DNA of 6,955 nt from assembly GCA_013002925.1 (NCBI GenBank), contig JABDLQ010000122.1:1-6955 (forward strand), in the 5' to 3' direction. Within the stretch, counting starts at the first letter, position 1. Each line of letters begins with the position of its first letter. Made by a program: the position numbers and the translations under genes. Shown here piece by piece: positions 1 through 6,796 of this stretch. The DNA is from Gammaproteobacteria bacterium. Lineage in GTDB: Bacteria; Pseudomonadota; Gammaproteobacteria; Steroidobacterales; SZUA-146. The notes beneath the pieces were generated by a model, which had not been told where the DNA came from, ran no database searches, and was given only the letters and a program-made list of their open reading frames with translations.

Positions 1-48
1 GTGTTGCGCAATCCGTCTGAATCCAGAGCGTCTGATGAGACCAGAATC

Positions 49-1416
49 ATGTTGAATATATTTCAAAGAAGTCACGCTATCCTGCTGATAGTATTGGTAA
101 TAGTAATCTCTACCGGGTGCACCAAGAAGTCGGTCGACAGACCCCAGGATTCGGCCATGAGCGCCATCACTGCAGGCAATGCCGAAGCAGAACAAACGAC
201 AATCGATCTGGATGATTTTGGTGAAAGTTTTGTCCGACTTGCATTGGCTCTCGGTGAACATGATGCCGATTATGTGGATGCTTACCACGGTCCCGAGAGC
301 TGGCGGGCGGAGGCGCGCAACACAGGTAAAGACCTGGAGACCATTATTGCAGAGGCGGACTCCCAGGCGTCTCGCTTGTTGAGTGTACCAACCGGTGACG
401 CTGCATCTGACCGGCGCAAGACGTTCCTGCTCAAGCAGTTTCAATCCCTGCGCGATCGCGCACGCATCATCAGTGGCGCGACACTGCCGTTTGATCAGGA
501 GTCACAGGCACTCTACGACGCAGTGGCACCCGCGCATCCGGCAAACTATTACTCTGCATTTCTTTCAGAGCTTGAACAGATGTTGCCTGGTGGCGGACCA
601 CTTCATGCACGCGTCAAAAACTTTCGGAACGATTTTGTAATACCGGCGGAAAAACTGGATGAAGTATTCAAAACCGCGATTGCAGAATGCCGGCGCCGTA
701 CACTCGAACATATTGCTCTGCCGGAGAATGAAAACTTCGTCGTGGAGTATGTGACCGACAAAGCCTGGAGCGGCTATAACTGGTTTCAGGGCAATGCCCA
801 GAGCCTGATTCAGGTCAATACCGATTTACCGATCGTCATTGAACGAGCCATCGACCTTGCTTGTCACGAGGGGTACCCGGGCCACCACGTTTATAACAGC
901 CTGTTGGAGAAAAACCTGCTCAAAGACAAGGGCTGGCAGGAATTTTCGGTGTTCCCATTGTTCAGTCCCACCGGACTGATTGCCGAAGGCAGTGCCAATT
1001 ATGGTATTGAAATGGTGTTTAGTGATGAGGAGCGCTATGAATTTGAACAGCGTGTGCTGTTTCCAATGGCGGGCCTGGATGCGAATCGTGTGCGCGAGTA
1101 TTACCGCGTTGAAAAACTGATCGGCAAGCTCAATTACGCGGGTAATGACACGGCGCGCCGTTACCTCGATGGCCAGATCGATGCGGCAGCGGCAGCGGTC
1201 GAGTTGCAAAAATACGCGTTGATGTCACCAGCCCGCGCGGCGCAGCGCGTGAAGTTTATCGATAAATATCGCAGCTATGTGATCAATTACAACCTGGGCA
1301 AGGACATGGTAAGCGCCTGGGTCGAACGCGGCACACCCACCAAAGAAGAGCGTTGGCAACGTTTCGAGACCCTGCTAAGCCAGCCGACGTTACCATCGCA
1401 ATTGCAACTTGACTGA
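49..1416 (+). CDS. DUF885-family predicted metallohydrolase, outer-membrane lipoprotein
   Basis: The 455-residue product has a lipoprotein signal: a short basic start, the hydrophobic run AILLIVLVIVIS, then STGC, with the acylated Cys at residue 24. The +2 residue is Thr, not Asp, so by the Lol rule the outer membrane is likely. The mature part carries HEGYPGHH at about residues 273-280, and EGSANYGIE follows near 313-321. This matches the HEGxPGHH motif and downstream Glu of the DUF885 family, whose members are thought to be zinc-dependent peptidase-like enzymes; the substrate here is unknown. I chose ATG 49 because it places the signal peptide at the N-terminus. The frame stays open to GTG at base 1, which would add 16 polar residues before the signal. 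No strong Shine-Dalgarno precedes ATG 49 (only TGAGA). It converges on the M20 peptidase gene. Family assignment is fairly sure; a peptidase role is inference. Confidence 0.82.
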   Translation: MLNIFQRSHAILLIVLVIVISTGCTKKSVDRPQDSAMSAITAGNAEAEQTTIDLDDFGESFVRLALALGEHDADYVDAYHGPESWRAEARNTGKDLETIIAEADSQASRLLSVPTGDAASDRRKTFLLKQFQSLRDRARIISGATLPFDQESQALYDAVAPAHPANYYSAFLSELEQMLPGGGPLHARVKNFRNDFVIPAEKLDEVFKTAIAECRRRTLEHIALPENENFVVEYVTDKAWSGYNWFQGNAQSLIQVNTDLPIVIERAIDLACHEGYPGHHVYNSLLEKNLLKDKGWQEFSVFPLFSPTGLIAEGSANYGIEMVFSDEERYEFEQRVLFPMAGLDANRVREYYRVEKLIGKLNYAGNDTARRYLDGQIDAAAAAVELQKYALMSPARAAQRVKFIDKYRSYVINYNLGKDMVSAWVERGTPTKEERWQRFETLLSQPTLPSQLQLD

Positions 1417-1425
1417 AGCGCGCCT

Positions 1426-1448
1426 GTCCACTGCGTTGTGCGGTGGAC
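1426..1448. terminator. Stem-loop between convergent genes, possible terminator
   Basis: GTCCAC (1426-1431) pairs with GTGGAC (1443-1448). Inside lie a T-G wobble and two G-C pairs, giving a stem of about 9 bp around a GTTGT loop. It starts 10 bases after the lipoprotein gene's stop and about 40 bases past the M20 gene's stop, where a shared bidirectional terminator would sit. There is no T-tract on either strand, so it is not a canonical intrinsic terminator. A small second hairpin, CGGC-TTA-GCCG, follows at about 1452-1462. Confidence 0.3.
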
Positions 1449-1470
1449 CGACGGCTTAGCCGATGCCTGC

Positions 1471-1494
1471 CAGGTCAGGTCAGGTCAGGTCAGG
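1471..1494. repeat. CAGGT pentanucleotide tandem repeat (about 4.8 copies)
   Basis: Four perfect CAGGT units (1471-1490) are followed by CAGG. On the minus strand the unit reads CCTGA, and its first copy supplies the TGA stop of the M20 peptidase gene (1490-1492). A second in-frame TGA follows after 15 bases in the same tract. Five-base tracts can slip in replication, but a change here would fall at or after the stop, so any effect on the protein would be minimal. Confidence 0.75.
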
Positions 1495-2917
1495 CAGCTT
1501 CGGCTTTGCGATCGCGTTGTGCATGATCCATCAGCACCCGCGAGACGCAGGCAGTCACGGCCTTGCCGGTTGCCAGGTGCAAAAACTCATTCGGGCCATG
1601 CGCATTGGATTTGGGACCCAACACACCGGTGACAAGAAACTGTACGCCAGGGAACTTTTCACCCAGCATGCCCATGAACGGAATACTGCCGCCTGTTCCC
1701 AGATACATGGCAGGGGCCCCAAAAAAGTCCTCTGAAGCCTGATGCATGGATGCTTCGAGCCACGGTGCAAGCTCCGGAGCTGACCAGCCGTCCATTGCCG
1801 ACTGAATCTCGAAATTAACCCTGGCGTTATACGGCGGCGTGGTTTCCAGCGCGTGCTTGATGGCCGCGGCGGCCGTTTTCGCATCGTTAGTTGGTGGTAT
1901 GCGAAACGACAGCTTGAGTGCGGTACCCGGACGTTGCACATTACCGGCGTTGCCCATTTCCGGAATGCCGCTGGCACCCGTGACGGACAGGGAGGCACCC
2001 CAGGTGTTGTTTAGCAATAGCTGGTATACATCATCAGTGACTGGCAGCATGCCCGGCGCCCATGGAAACTTGGCCACGACGGTTTCACCGAGCACCTCAG
2101 CGGCGGCGCGAGCCTGTTGCTGACGTTGCAGTGGAATTTCACACTCAAGTTCGGCAAGGCGCGTATTGCCATTGGTAGCGTCTTCGATTCGATCCAGTAA
2201 CTCACGCACTACCCGGAAACTTGACGGCACGATGCCGCTGGCAGCGCCACTGTGTACACCTTCGGTCAACACGTCGACATTGAGTGTGCCGACTACGTTG
2301 CCGCGTAACGTGGTGGTGCACCACAGTTGATCGTAATTACCACATTCGGCATCAAGACAAACCACCAGGGTGGGCTTGCCGATGCGATCTTCCAGGGCAT
2401 CCATATAAAACGGCAAATCAAAGCTGCCGCTTTCTTCACAAAACTCGATAATGACCACACAACGGGCATGCGGAATGCCCTGTTCCTGGAGTGCCTTGAT
2501 CGCAGTCAGCGAACCAAAGACTGCGTAGCCATCGTCAGCACCGCCGCGGCCATAGAGTTTGCCATCGCGAATGACCGGCTTCCACGGGTGCAGATCCTCT
2601 TCCCAGCCGCTGAATTCCGGTTGTTTATCCAGGTGACCGTAGAGCATAACGGTGTCATCGATTTGCCCGGGTATCTCGGCAAACAGCAAAGGAGTGCGAC
2701 CGGGCAGCCGTACGATCTCCAGTGTCATGCCGGGGATATCCTGGGCCTCACACCATGTCGAGGCCAGCTCGGCCGCCTGATCCATGTAACCGTGTTGTTC
2801 CCAGTCCGGATCGAATAGCGGGGATTTGTTAGGGATTTTTATGTACTCGCTAAGCGTTGGAATAATGGTTGAATCCCACGTCGAGTCGACATGTTGTTTA
2901 AGTTGTCTGGCATCCAC
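1490..2917 (-). CDS. M20-family metallopeptidase (carnosinase-like dipeptidase)
   Basis: Probably a cytoplasmic dinuclear-metal dipeptidase; no signal peptide is visible. In the 475-residue form the M20 motifs appear in order: YGHLDKQPE (metal His95, Asp97 beside it), GRGGADDGY (bridging Asp near 128), EFCEESGS (catalytic and metal Glu 161/162), CLDAE (Asp189), the lid-domain GVHSG (His222) and NAHGPNEFLH (metal His440). All expected ligands are present. The order and the GRGGADD and EESGS spacing resemble the CNDP/carnosinase group; peptide specificity cannot be read from sequence. I chose GTG 2917 because AGGAG lies 8 bases upstream and the protein then opens directly into the conserved helix DARQLKQHVDSTW. 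ATG 2938 (482 aa) and TTG 2950 (486 aa) are alternatives without a visible ribosome site. It lies 147 bases downstream of tatD on the same strand and may be co-transcribed with it. Confidence 0.9.
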   Translation of the reverse strand: MDARQLKQHVDSTWDSTIIPTLSEYIKIPNKSPLFDPDWEQHGYMDQAAELASTWCEAQDIPGMTLEIVRLPGRTPLLFAEIPGQIDDTVMLYGHLDKQPEFSGWEEDLHPWKPVIRDGKLYGRGGADDGYAVFGSLTAIKALQEQGIPHARCVVIIEFCEESGSFDLPFYMDALEDRIGKPTLVVCLDAECGNYDQLWCTTTLRGNVVGTLNVDVLTEGVHSGAASGIVPSSFRVVRELLDRIEDATNGNTRLAELECEIPLQRQQQARAAAEVLGETVVAKFPWAPGMLPVTDDVYQLLLNNTWGASLSVTGASGIPEMGNAGNVQRPGTALKLSFRIPPTNDAKTAAAAIKHALETTPPYNARVNFEIQSAMDGWSAPELAPWLEASMHQASEDFFGAPAMYLGTGGSIPFMGMLGEKFPGVQFLVTGVLGPKSNAHGPNEFLHLATGKAVTACVSRVLMDHAQRDRKAEAA

Positions 2918-2925
2918 TGGCAAAA

Positions 2926-2930
2926 CTCCT
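2926..2930 (-). promoter_or_regulatory. Ribosome binding site AGGAG that decides the M20 start
   Basis: On the minus strand AGGAG is followed by 8 bases and then GTG at 2917. This is the best Shine-Dalgarno match near the gene. It lies downstream of the alternative ATG at 2938, so it cannot serve that codon. Confidence 0.6.
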
Positions 2931-2964
2931 GTTGGCATGATGGGCTGCAAACGATGTGTTCGTA

Positions 2965-2991
2965 CCTGTGGCCGGTTCCGGTTCCCACAGG
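2965..2991. promoter_or_regulatory. 7-bp inverted repeat in the M20 leader
   Basis: CCTGTGG (2965-2971) and CCACAGG (2985-2991) are perfect inverse complements around a 13-base loop that holds CCGGTT twice. On the minus strand the dyad lies 48 to 74 bases before the chosen M20 start, so it could form a hairpin in the leader RNA or be an operator. No T-run follows on either strand, which argues against an intrinsic terminator for tatD. Confidence 0.35.
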
Positions 2992-3019
2992 ACCATACAT
3001 CGTTTATCGCGGCAGATTT

Positions 3020-3035
3020 ATACCTTTTATGGTAT
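3020..3035. promoter_or_regulatory. AT-rich dyad, possible promoter or operator for the M20 gene
   Basis: ATACC (3020-3024) and GGTAT (3031-3035) flank an AT-only spacer, in the most AT-rich patch of the tatD-M20 gap. On the minus strand the right-hand part reads TATAAA, a plausible -10 box. No good -35 lies 16 to 18 bases upstream of it: a TTGATA overlaps the dyad and is only 10 bases away. It could be an internal promoter or regulator site separating M20 expression from tatD. Confidence 0.25.
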
Positions 3036-3064
3036 CAAAATATGACGACTGCCACAGACAGCGT

Positions 3065-3874
3065 TCAGGGCGTTGGAATGGCAAAAAATTCACGGGCATT
3101 GGCGGTCGTGGAGTGTGCCAGTTCGACAAAAGACTGGTCGCAATGCCGCGCAATTTCTGTCGCTATATGAGGAAGATATTTGGGTTCATTACGGCGGGAT
3201 TTGGGTTGTGGGGTCAAATCGCGGGGTAATAAATAGGGCGCATCGGTCTCTACCATGAGCCGGTGCGCCGGAATCTCACCGACCACATCACGCAGATGGT
3301 GCCCGCGCCGTTCATCGCAGATCCAGCCGGTGATGCCAATGTACAGATCCCGATCGAGCAGTTTGTATAACTCCTGCCGGGCGTCGGTGAAGCAATGCGC
3401 CACGGCACGGGGGATATGGTCCAAAAAGGGGTCCAGAATAGCCAGGAAGTCATCCAGGGCATCGCGCTGGTGCAAAAACACCGGCAGGTTCAGGGCGGCG
3501 GCCATTTCGAGCTGACGTTCAAACGCATGATGCTGCTGCGCGGGAGATGAAAAATTCCGGAAATAGTCCAATCCACATTCACCGGCCGCCACGACGCCAT
3601 CCTGACGTGCGATATCGTGTAGTGCCGCTTCCGTATCAGTGCTCCAGTCTTTGGCATGATGCGGGTGTATTCCGGCTGTGGCGTACAGGGTGCCCGGGTA
3701 TTTGGTCGCCAGCTCACAGGCTGCGTGACTTCCGGTAATGCTGGCACCGGTGACTACCAATTGCCGCACGCCAACGTTCATTGCTGCATCGATGACCTGC
3801 GCGCGATCACGGTCAAAGCTGTCGTGAGTCAGATTGGCGCCAATGTCGATTAATTCCGGTAATTTCGCGGTCAT
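3065..3874 (-). CDS. tatD: TatD-family metal-dependent hydrolase (DNase)
   Basis: A 269-residue cytoplasmic amidohydrolase-fold protein, near the 260 residues of E. coli TatD. E. coli TatD is reported to have Mg-dependent 3'-5' exonuclease activity; despite the name, it is not part of the Tat translocase. The N-terminus reads IDIGANLT, so the HxH found in most TatD/YcfH paralogues is replaced as in TatD proper. Metal-site residues visible: GECGLD (Glu99), VFLHQRDA (His135), VAHCFT (His160) and ETDAPYLLP (Asp211). TAGIHPHH (about 66-73) and GITGWICDERRG also fit TatD proper. I chose ATG 3874 because IDIGANLT then begins as in the family. The frame continues to ATG 3928, adding 18 unconserved residues that would run into the divergent promoter region. 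It is first in a leftward unit with the M20 gene and divergent from fadH. Confidence 0.92.
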   Translation of the reverse strand: MTAKLPELIDIGANLTHDSFDRDRAQVIDAAMNVGVRQLVVTGASITGSHAACELATKYPGTLYATAGIHPHHAKDWSTDTEAALHDIARQDGVVAAGECGLDYFRNFSSPAQQHHAFERQLEMAAALNLPVFLHQRDALDDFLAILDPFLDHIPRAVAHCFTDARQELYKLLDRDLYIGITGWICDERRGHHLRDVVGEIPAHRLMVETDAPYLLPRDLTPQPKSRRNEPKYLPHIATEIARHCDQSFVELAHSTTANAREFFAIPTP

Positions 3875-3880
3875 TTGATG

Positions 3881-3906
3881 TACCCGGTGTTTGTCAAAGT
3901 CGGGTA
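3881..3906. promoter_or_regulatory. Dyad in the tatD leader / tatD-fadH divergent region
   Basis: TACCCG (3881-3886) and CGGGTA (3901-3906) are perfect inverse complements. Between them lies a smaller dyad, TTTG-T-CAAA (3890-3898), with nearly the same centre. Nested symmetry in a divergent promoter region suggests a site for a dimeric regulator. If transcribed leftward, the outer arms could also form a hairpin ending 6 bases before the tatD ATG and covering its only GGGT-like ribosome site. Both readings are inference. Confidence 0.35.
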
Positions 3907-3911
3907 CTATA
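3906..3911 (-). promoter_or_regulatory. Candidate -10 box for tatD
   Basis: TATAGT on the minus strand matches five of six bases of the sigma-70 -10 consensus. It would place the transcript start some 20 to 25 bases before the tatD ATG. No recognisable -35 hexamer is present 16 to 18 bases upstream, so the call is weak and would imply activator dependence. Confidence 0.25.
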
Positions 3912-3924
3912 CCGGTTTTACCGC

Positions 3925-3956
3925 GCATCGCGACCCTGGTGCATCGCGATCTTGGT
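3925..3956. repeat. 16-bp tandem duplication in the divergent promoter region
   Basis: GCATCGCGACCCTGGT (3925-3940) is followed immediately by GCATCGCGATCTTGGT (3941-3956). The copies differ at two positions, both C/T, and a further GCG begins a third unit. It lies upstream of both fadH (by about 50 bases) and tatD. It could be a duplicated regulator site or a replication-slippage product; I cannot match it to a known operator. Confidence 0.6.
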
Positions 3957-3993
3957 GCGTTACTGGTTATCTGCGTGTCACTTCACAACAACT

Positions 3994-4000
3994 AAGAGAG
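3994..4000 (+). promoter_or_regulatory. Ribosome binding site supporting a TTG start for fadH
   Basis: AAGAGAG is a purine-rich, imperfect Shine-Dalgarno ending 6 bases before TTG 4007. Together with the N-terminal match to E. coli FadH it supports this start over upstream codons in the same frame, such as ATG 3875. Confidence 0.5.
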
Positions 4001-4006
4001 TCTGAC

Positions 4007-6034
4007 TTGAGCGAATCATATGCTGCGCTGCTCGCGCCCCTGGATCTTGGCTTCACTACCCTGAAAAATCGTGTGCTGATGGGTTCGATGCATACCGGTC
4101 TCGAAGACCGGCGCAAGGATTACCCGCGGCTCGCCGAATATTTTGCCGAGCGCGCGCGCGGCCAGGTCGGTCTCATCGTAACCGGCGGAATTGCGCCCAA
4201 TGTCGCTGGCTGGGTTGCACCGATGGCCGGCAAGCTGAATCGCGCATGGGAAGTTGGCCGGCATCGCCTGATCACAGATGCGGTACATGCGGCCGATGGC
4301 AAAGTGTGCATGCAAATTCTGCACGCCGGCCGTTATGGCTATCACCCGTTTACCGTCGCCCCGTCACCCATCAAGTCGCCCATCACACCGTTCAAACCAC
4401 GTGCATTGAGTACACGCGGCGTTGACAAACAAATTCGTGATTATGTGCGCTGTGCGCGGTTGGCGCGTGAAGCCGGCTACGACGGCGTCGAGGTGATGGG
4501 CTCGGAAGGCTACTTTATCAATCAGTTTCTGGTCACCCACACCAATCACCGTGACGATCAGTGGGGCGGGTCATTTGCCAATCGCATGCGCCTGCCAGTG
4601 GAAATCGTCAGGCAGACACGTGCCGAAGTGGGTGATGACTTTATTATTATCTATCGGTTGTCCATGCTCGACCTGATTCATGATGGCAGTACGTGGGAGG
4701 AGGTCGAGATTCTGGCGCAGGCCATCGAAGATGCGGGGGCGACCATCATAAATACCGGCATTGGCTGGCATGAAGCGCGAATTCCCACTATCGCCACGAT
4801 GGTACCGCGCGCAGGATTTACCTGGGTGACAAAGCGTCTGATGGGGAAAGTGGGTATTCCGCTGATTACGACCAATCGTATCAACATGCCCGATGTCGCC
4901 AATGACGTCATTGCCCGTGGCGATGCGGACATGGTATCGATGGCGCGACCCTTTCTGGCGGACTCGGAGTTTGTGATCAAAGCGATGGAGGGTCGCGCCG
5001 ATGAGATCAATACCTGCATTGCATGTAATCAGGCGTGCCTGGACCATACCTTTAAAAAGCAGACTGCCTCCTGCCTGGTGAATCCGCGTGCTTGTCGCGA
5101 AACCGAATTAACAATGCGCACAACATCCCGGCCAAAGAAGATTGCGGTGATCGGCGCTGGACCGGCCGGATTGGCGGCAGCGACCACGGCGGCGCAAGCG
5201 GGGCATTCTGTCATATTGTATGAGGCCAAGGATGAAATTGGTGGTCAGTTTAATCTGGCCAAAAAAATCCCCGGTAAAGAAGAGTTTTATGAAACCTTGC
5301 GCTACTACCGCCGGCAAATTGAATTGCATGACGTGGAGTTGCGGCTAAATACCCGCGCTGACGCAGAACAACTTCTGGCCGGCGGGTACGACGAAATTAT
5401 CGTGTGTACTGGCGTTACACCACGCATGCCCGACATCGACGGCATTGATCATCCTAAAGCTGTGTCTTATCTGGATGTGCTGAGCGGCAAGGTCGAGGTA
5501 GGCGCATCGGCCGCGCTGATCGGGGCTGGCGGGATTGGCTTTGATGTGGCGGAATTTCTCAGCCAGCACGGCGAGTCCGGCAGCGTCAATGCCGAAGTGT
5601 TTTTCGAAGAATGGGGTGTCGACACGGATCTGGAGGAACGTGGCGGTCTGGAGACAGAACGCACGGCACCACAAGTAGCCCGCCAACTGTATTTACTCCA
5701 ACGGAAAACCACCAAACCAGGGAAGGGGCTGGGTAAAACCACCGGCTGGATTCATCGTTTGTCGTTACGGCATCGCCAGGTGCAGATGCTTGGCGGGGTT
5801 ACTTATGAGAAGATCGATGGCGACGGTTTGCATATTTCAATTGACGGCCGGCCTGAACGTCTGGACGTGGATCATGTGGTAATTTGCGCCGGCCAGGAAC
5901 CTGCGCGTGTATTGGCAGATGAACTGCAGGCTGGAGGTAAGTCCTGCCACGTCATTGGCGGTGCCTTGCTGGCTGCGGAACTGGATGCCAAGCGCGCGAT
6001 TCGGGAAGGGACGGAACTGGCGTTATCGCTTTAG
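4007..6034 (+). CDS. fadH: 2,4-dienoyl-CoA reductase (NADPH), FadH
   Basis: A 675-residue cytoplasmic iron-sulfur flavoenzyme (E. coli FadH: 672) that reduces 2,4-dienoyl-CoA with NADPH, needed for beta-oxidation of fatty acids with double bonds at even positions. The N-terminal half is an Old Yellow Enzyme-type FMN barrel. The catalytic Tyr lies in GSEGYFINQF (Tyr169) and the His in GIGWHEAR (His255), the equivalents of E. coli Tyr166 and His252. The [4Fe-4S] ligands follow as C-x2-C-x3-C-x11-C at 337, 340, 344 and 356. The C-terminal half has two dinucleotide folds: GAGPAG (383-388, FAD) and GAGGIG (506-511, NADPH). The segment IPGKEEFYETLRYYRR matches my memory of the E. coli protein. The start is TTG 4007; the open frame reaches 3875, but those 44 residues are not family-like. 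ygjP follows 19 bases later, so co-transcription is likely. Confidence 0.97.
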   Translation: MSESYAALLAPLDLGFTTLKNRVLMGSMHTGLEDRRKDYPRLAEYFAERARGQVGLIVTGGIAPNVAGWVAPMAGKLNRAWEVGRHRLITDAVHAADGKVCMQILHAGRYGYHPFTVAPSPIKSPITPFKPRALSTRGVDKQIRDYVRCARLAREAGYDGVEVMGSEGYFINQFLVTHTNHRDDQWGGSFANRMRLPVEIVRQTRAEVGDDFIIIYRLSMLDLIHDGSTWEEVEILAQAIEDAGATIINTGIGWHEARIPTIATMVPRAGFTWVTKRLMGKVGIPLITTNRINMPDVANDVIARGDADMVSMARPFLADSEFVIKAMEGRADEINTCIACNQACLDHTFKKQTASCLVNPRACRETELTMRTTSRPKKIAVIGAGPAGLAAATTAAQAGHSVILYEAKDEIGGQFNLAKKIPGKEEFYETLRYYRRQIELHDVELRLNTRADAEQLLAGGYDEIIVCTGVTPRMPDIDGIDHPKAVSYLDVLSGKVEVGASAALIGAGGIGFDVAEFLSQHGESGSVNAEVFFEEWGVDTDLEERGGLETERTAPQVARQLYLLQRKTTKPGKGLGKTTGWIHRLSLRHRQVQMLGGVTYEKIDGDGLHISIDGRPERLDVDHVVICAGQEPARVLADELQAGGKSCHVIGGALLAAELDAKRAIREGTELALSL

Positions 6035-6053
6035 TGGTGAACAGGAAGGGCTT

Positions 6054-6791
6054 ATGGAACAGTTGGATTTGCTGGCGATAAGAAACCGGCAGACACCGCT
6101 TAATGTGCGCGAGAGCAGTCGCGCCCGCAACATGACTATCCACGTGATCCCGCATCGTGGCATTGAAATCGTGGTGCCGCGGCGTACCTCGGCGGCGTCA
6201 GTACAACGTTTTGTTGAAAAACATCGCCACTGGATTCGGCAAACCCAGGAAGAACTCGATAATTCGACGGACGCCCCGGTGGATGTCTTGCCCCAGGAGA
6301 TTTACCTGCGGGCAATCGACAAAAAACTGGAGGTAAGTTATCAGCAGTTGACAGGACCGCGTGGCTGGCGCTATCTGGGAACGCAAACCATCGGTCTGAC
6401 TTGCAGCCGTGCCCACTATGATCAAGGCATCCAGGTCCTGAAGCGCTGGTTGCAGCATGAGGGAAAACGCTGGCTGGTGCCGTGGCTTTACGATGTTGCC
6501 GACGAGTTGCAACTGTCGTTCAAACGTGTGCAGGTGCGCGGACAGAAAACCCGCTGGGGCAGTTATTCATCCTCGGGTACCTTGTCGATCAATTACATGC
6601 TTCTGTTTCTGGCTCCTGAACTGGTGCGGTATTTGTTCATTCATGAGCTGTGTCACACACGACATCTTAATCATTCCAAAAAGTTCTGGCGGCTGGTCGG
6701 ACAGTTTGATGCCAATTACAAACGCAACGAAAAACGCCTGAACAACACGCGTGCGTTGATACCTGACTGGTTATTGTCGACGACTATGTGA
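6054..6791 (+). CDS. YgjP-like (DUF45) metallopeptidase-domain protein
   Basis: A 245-residue soluble protein with the YgjP-like metallopeptidase domain. HELCH (197-201) gives the HExxH zinc motif, and LNHSKKFW supplies the probable third ligand His207, as in the family pattern HELxHxxxxNHSxxFW. The conserved QKTRWGSYSSSGTLSINYML precedes it (about 164-183). The N-terminal RESSRARNMTIHVIPHRGIEIVVP resembles the usual family opening strands. Family members are annotated as putative M48/SprT-type peptidases; some databases label E. coli YgjP a UTP pyrophosphatase. The true activity is uncertain. At 245 residues it is longer than E. coli YgjP (about 167). ATG 6054 is preceded by AGGAAGGG at suitable spacing, and upstream extensions would overlap fadH in another frame. 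It is probably the second gene of the fadH transcript. Confidence 0.85.
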   Translation: MEQLDLLAIRNRQTPLNVRESSRARNMTIHVIPHRGIEIVVPRRTSAASVQRFVEKHRHWIRQTQEELDNSTDAPVDVLPQEIYLRAIDKKLEVSYQQLTGPRGWRYLGTQTIGLTCSRAHYDQGIQVLKRWLQHEGKRWLVPWLYDVADELQLSFKRVQVRGQKTRWGSYSSSGTLSINYMLLFLAPELVRYLFIHELCHTRHLNHSKKFWRLVGQFDANYKRNEKRLNNTRALIPDWLLSTTM

Positions 6792-6796
6792 CCGGC

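Noticed and set aside
826..1209. 127-codon open frame on the minus strand
   Set aside because: It is antisense to the metal-motif region of the DUF885 gene, with no ribosome site or recognisable motif.
2327..2818. 163-codon open frame on the plus strand
   Set aside because: It lies wholly antisense to the M20 peptidase, whose motifs are complete. Its translation shows no recognisable domain.
3890..3896. TTGACA as a -35 box for tatD (minus strand)
   Set aside because: It lies only about 16 bases before the tatD ATG, so a matching -10 would fall at or past the start codon.
3889..3899. Fatty-acid regulator (PsrA/FadR-type) operator upstream of fadH
   Set aside because: GTTTGTCAAAG resembles the half-sites but has the wrong order and spacing for CAAAC-n-GTTTG, and it does not fit the FadR consensus. 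The match is too weak to call.
3875..4006. Upstream extension of fadH to ATG 3875
   Set aside because: The 44 extra residues do not resemble FadH, would cover the whole divergent promoter region, and the family N-terminus begins exactly at TTG 4007.
4571..5047. 158-codon open frame on the minus strand
   Set aside because: It is antisense to the FMN domain and iron-sulfur region of fadH and has no family resemblance. It is a by-product of codon bias.
5907..6053. Upstream extension of the ygjP-like gene into fadH
   Set aside because: It would overlap fadH in another frame by over 120 bases. ATG 6054 has a good ribosome site and begins the family-like sequence.
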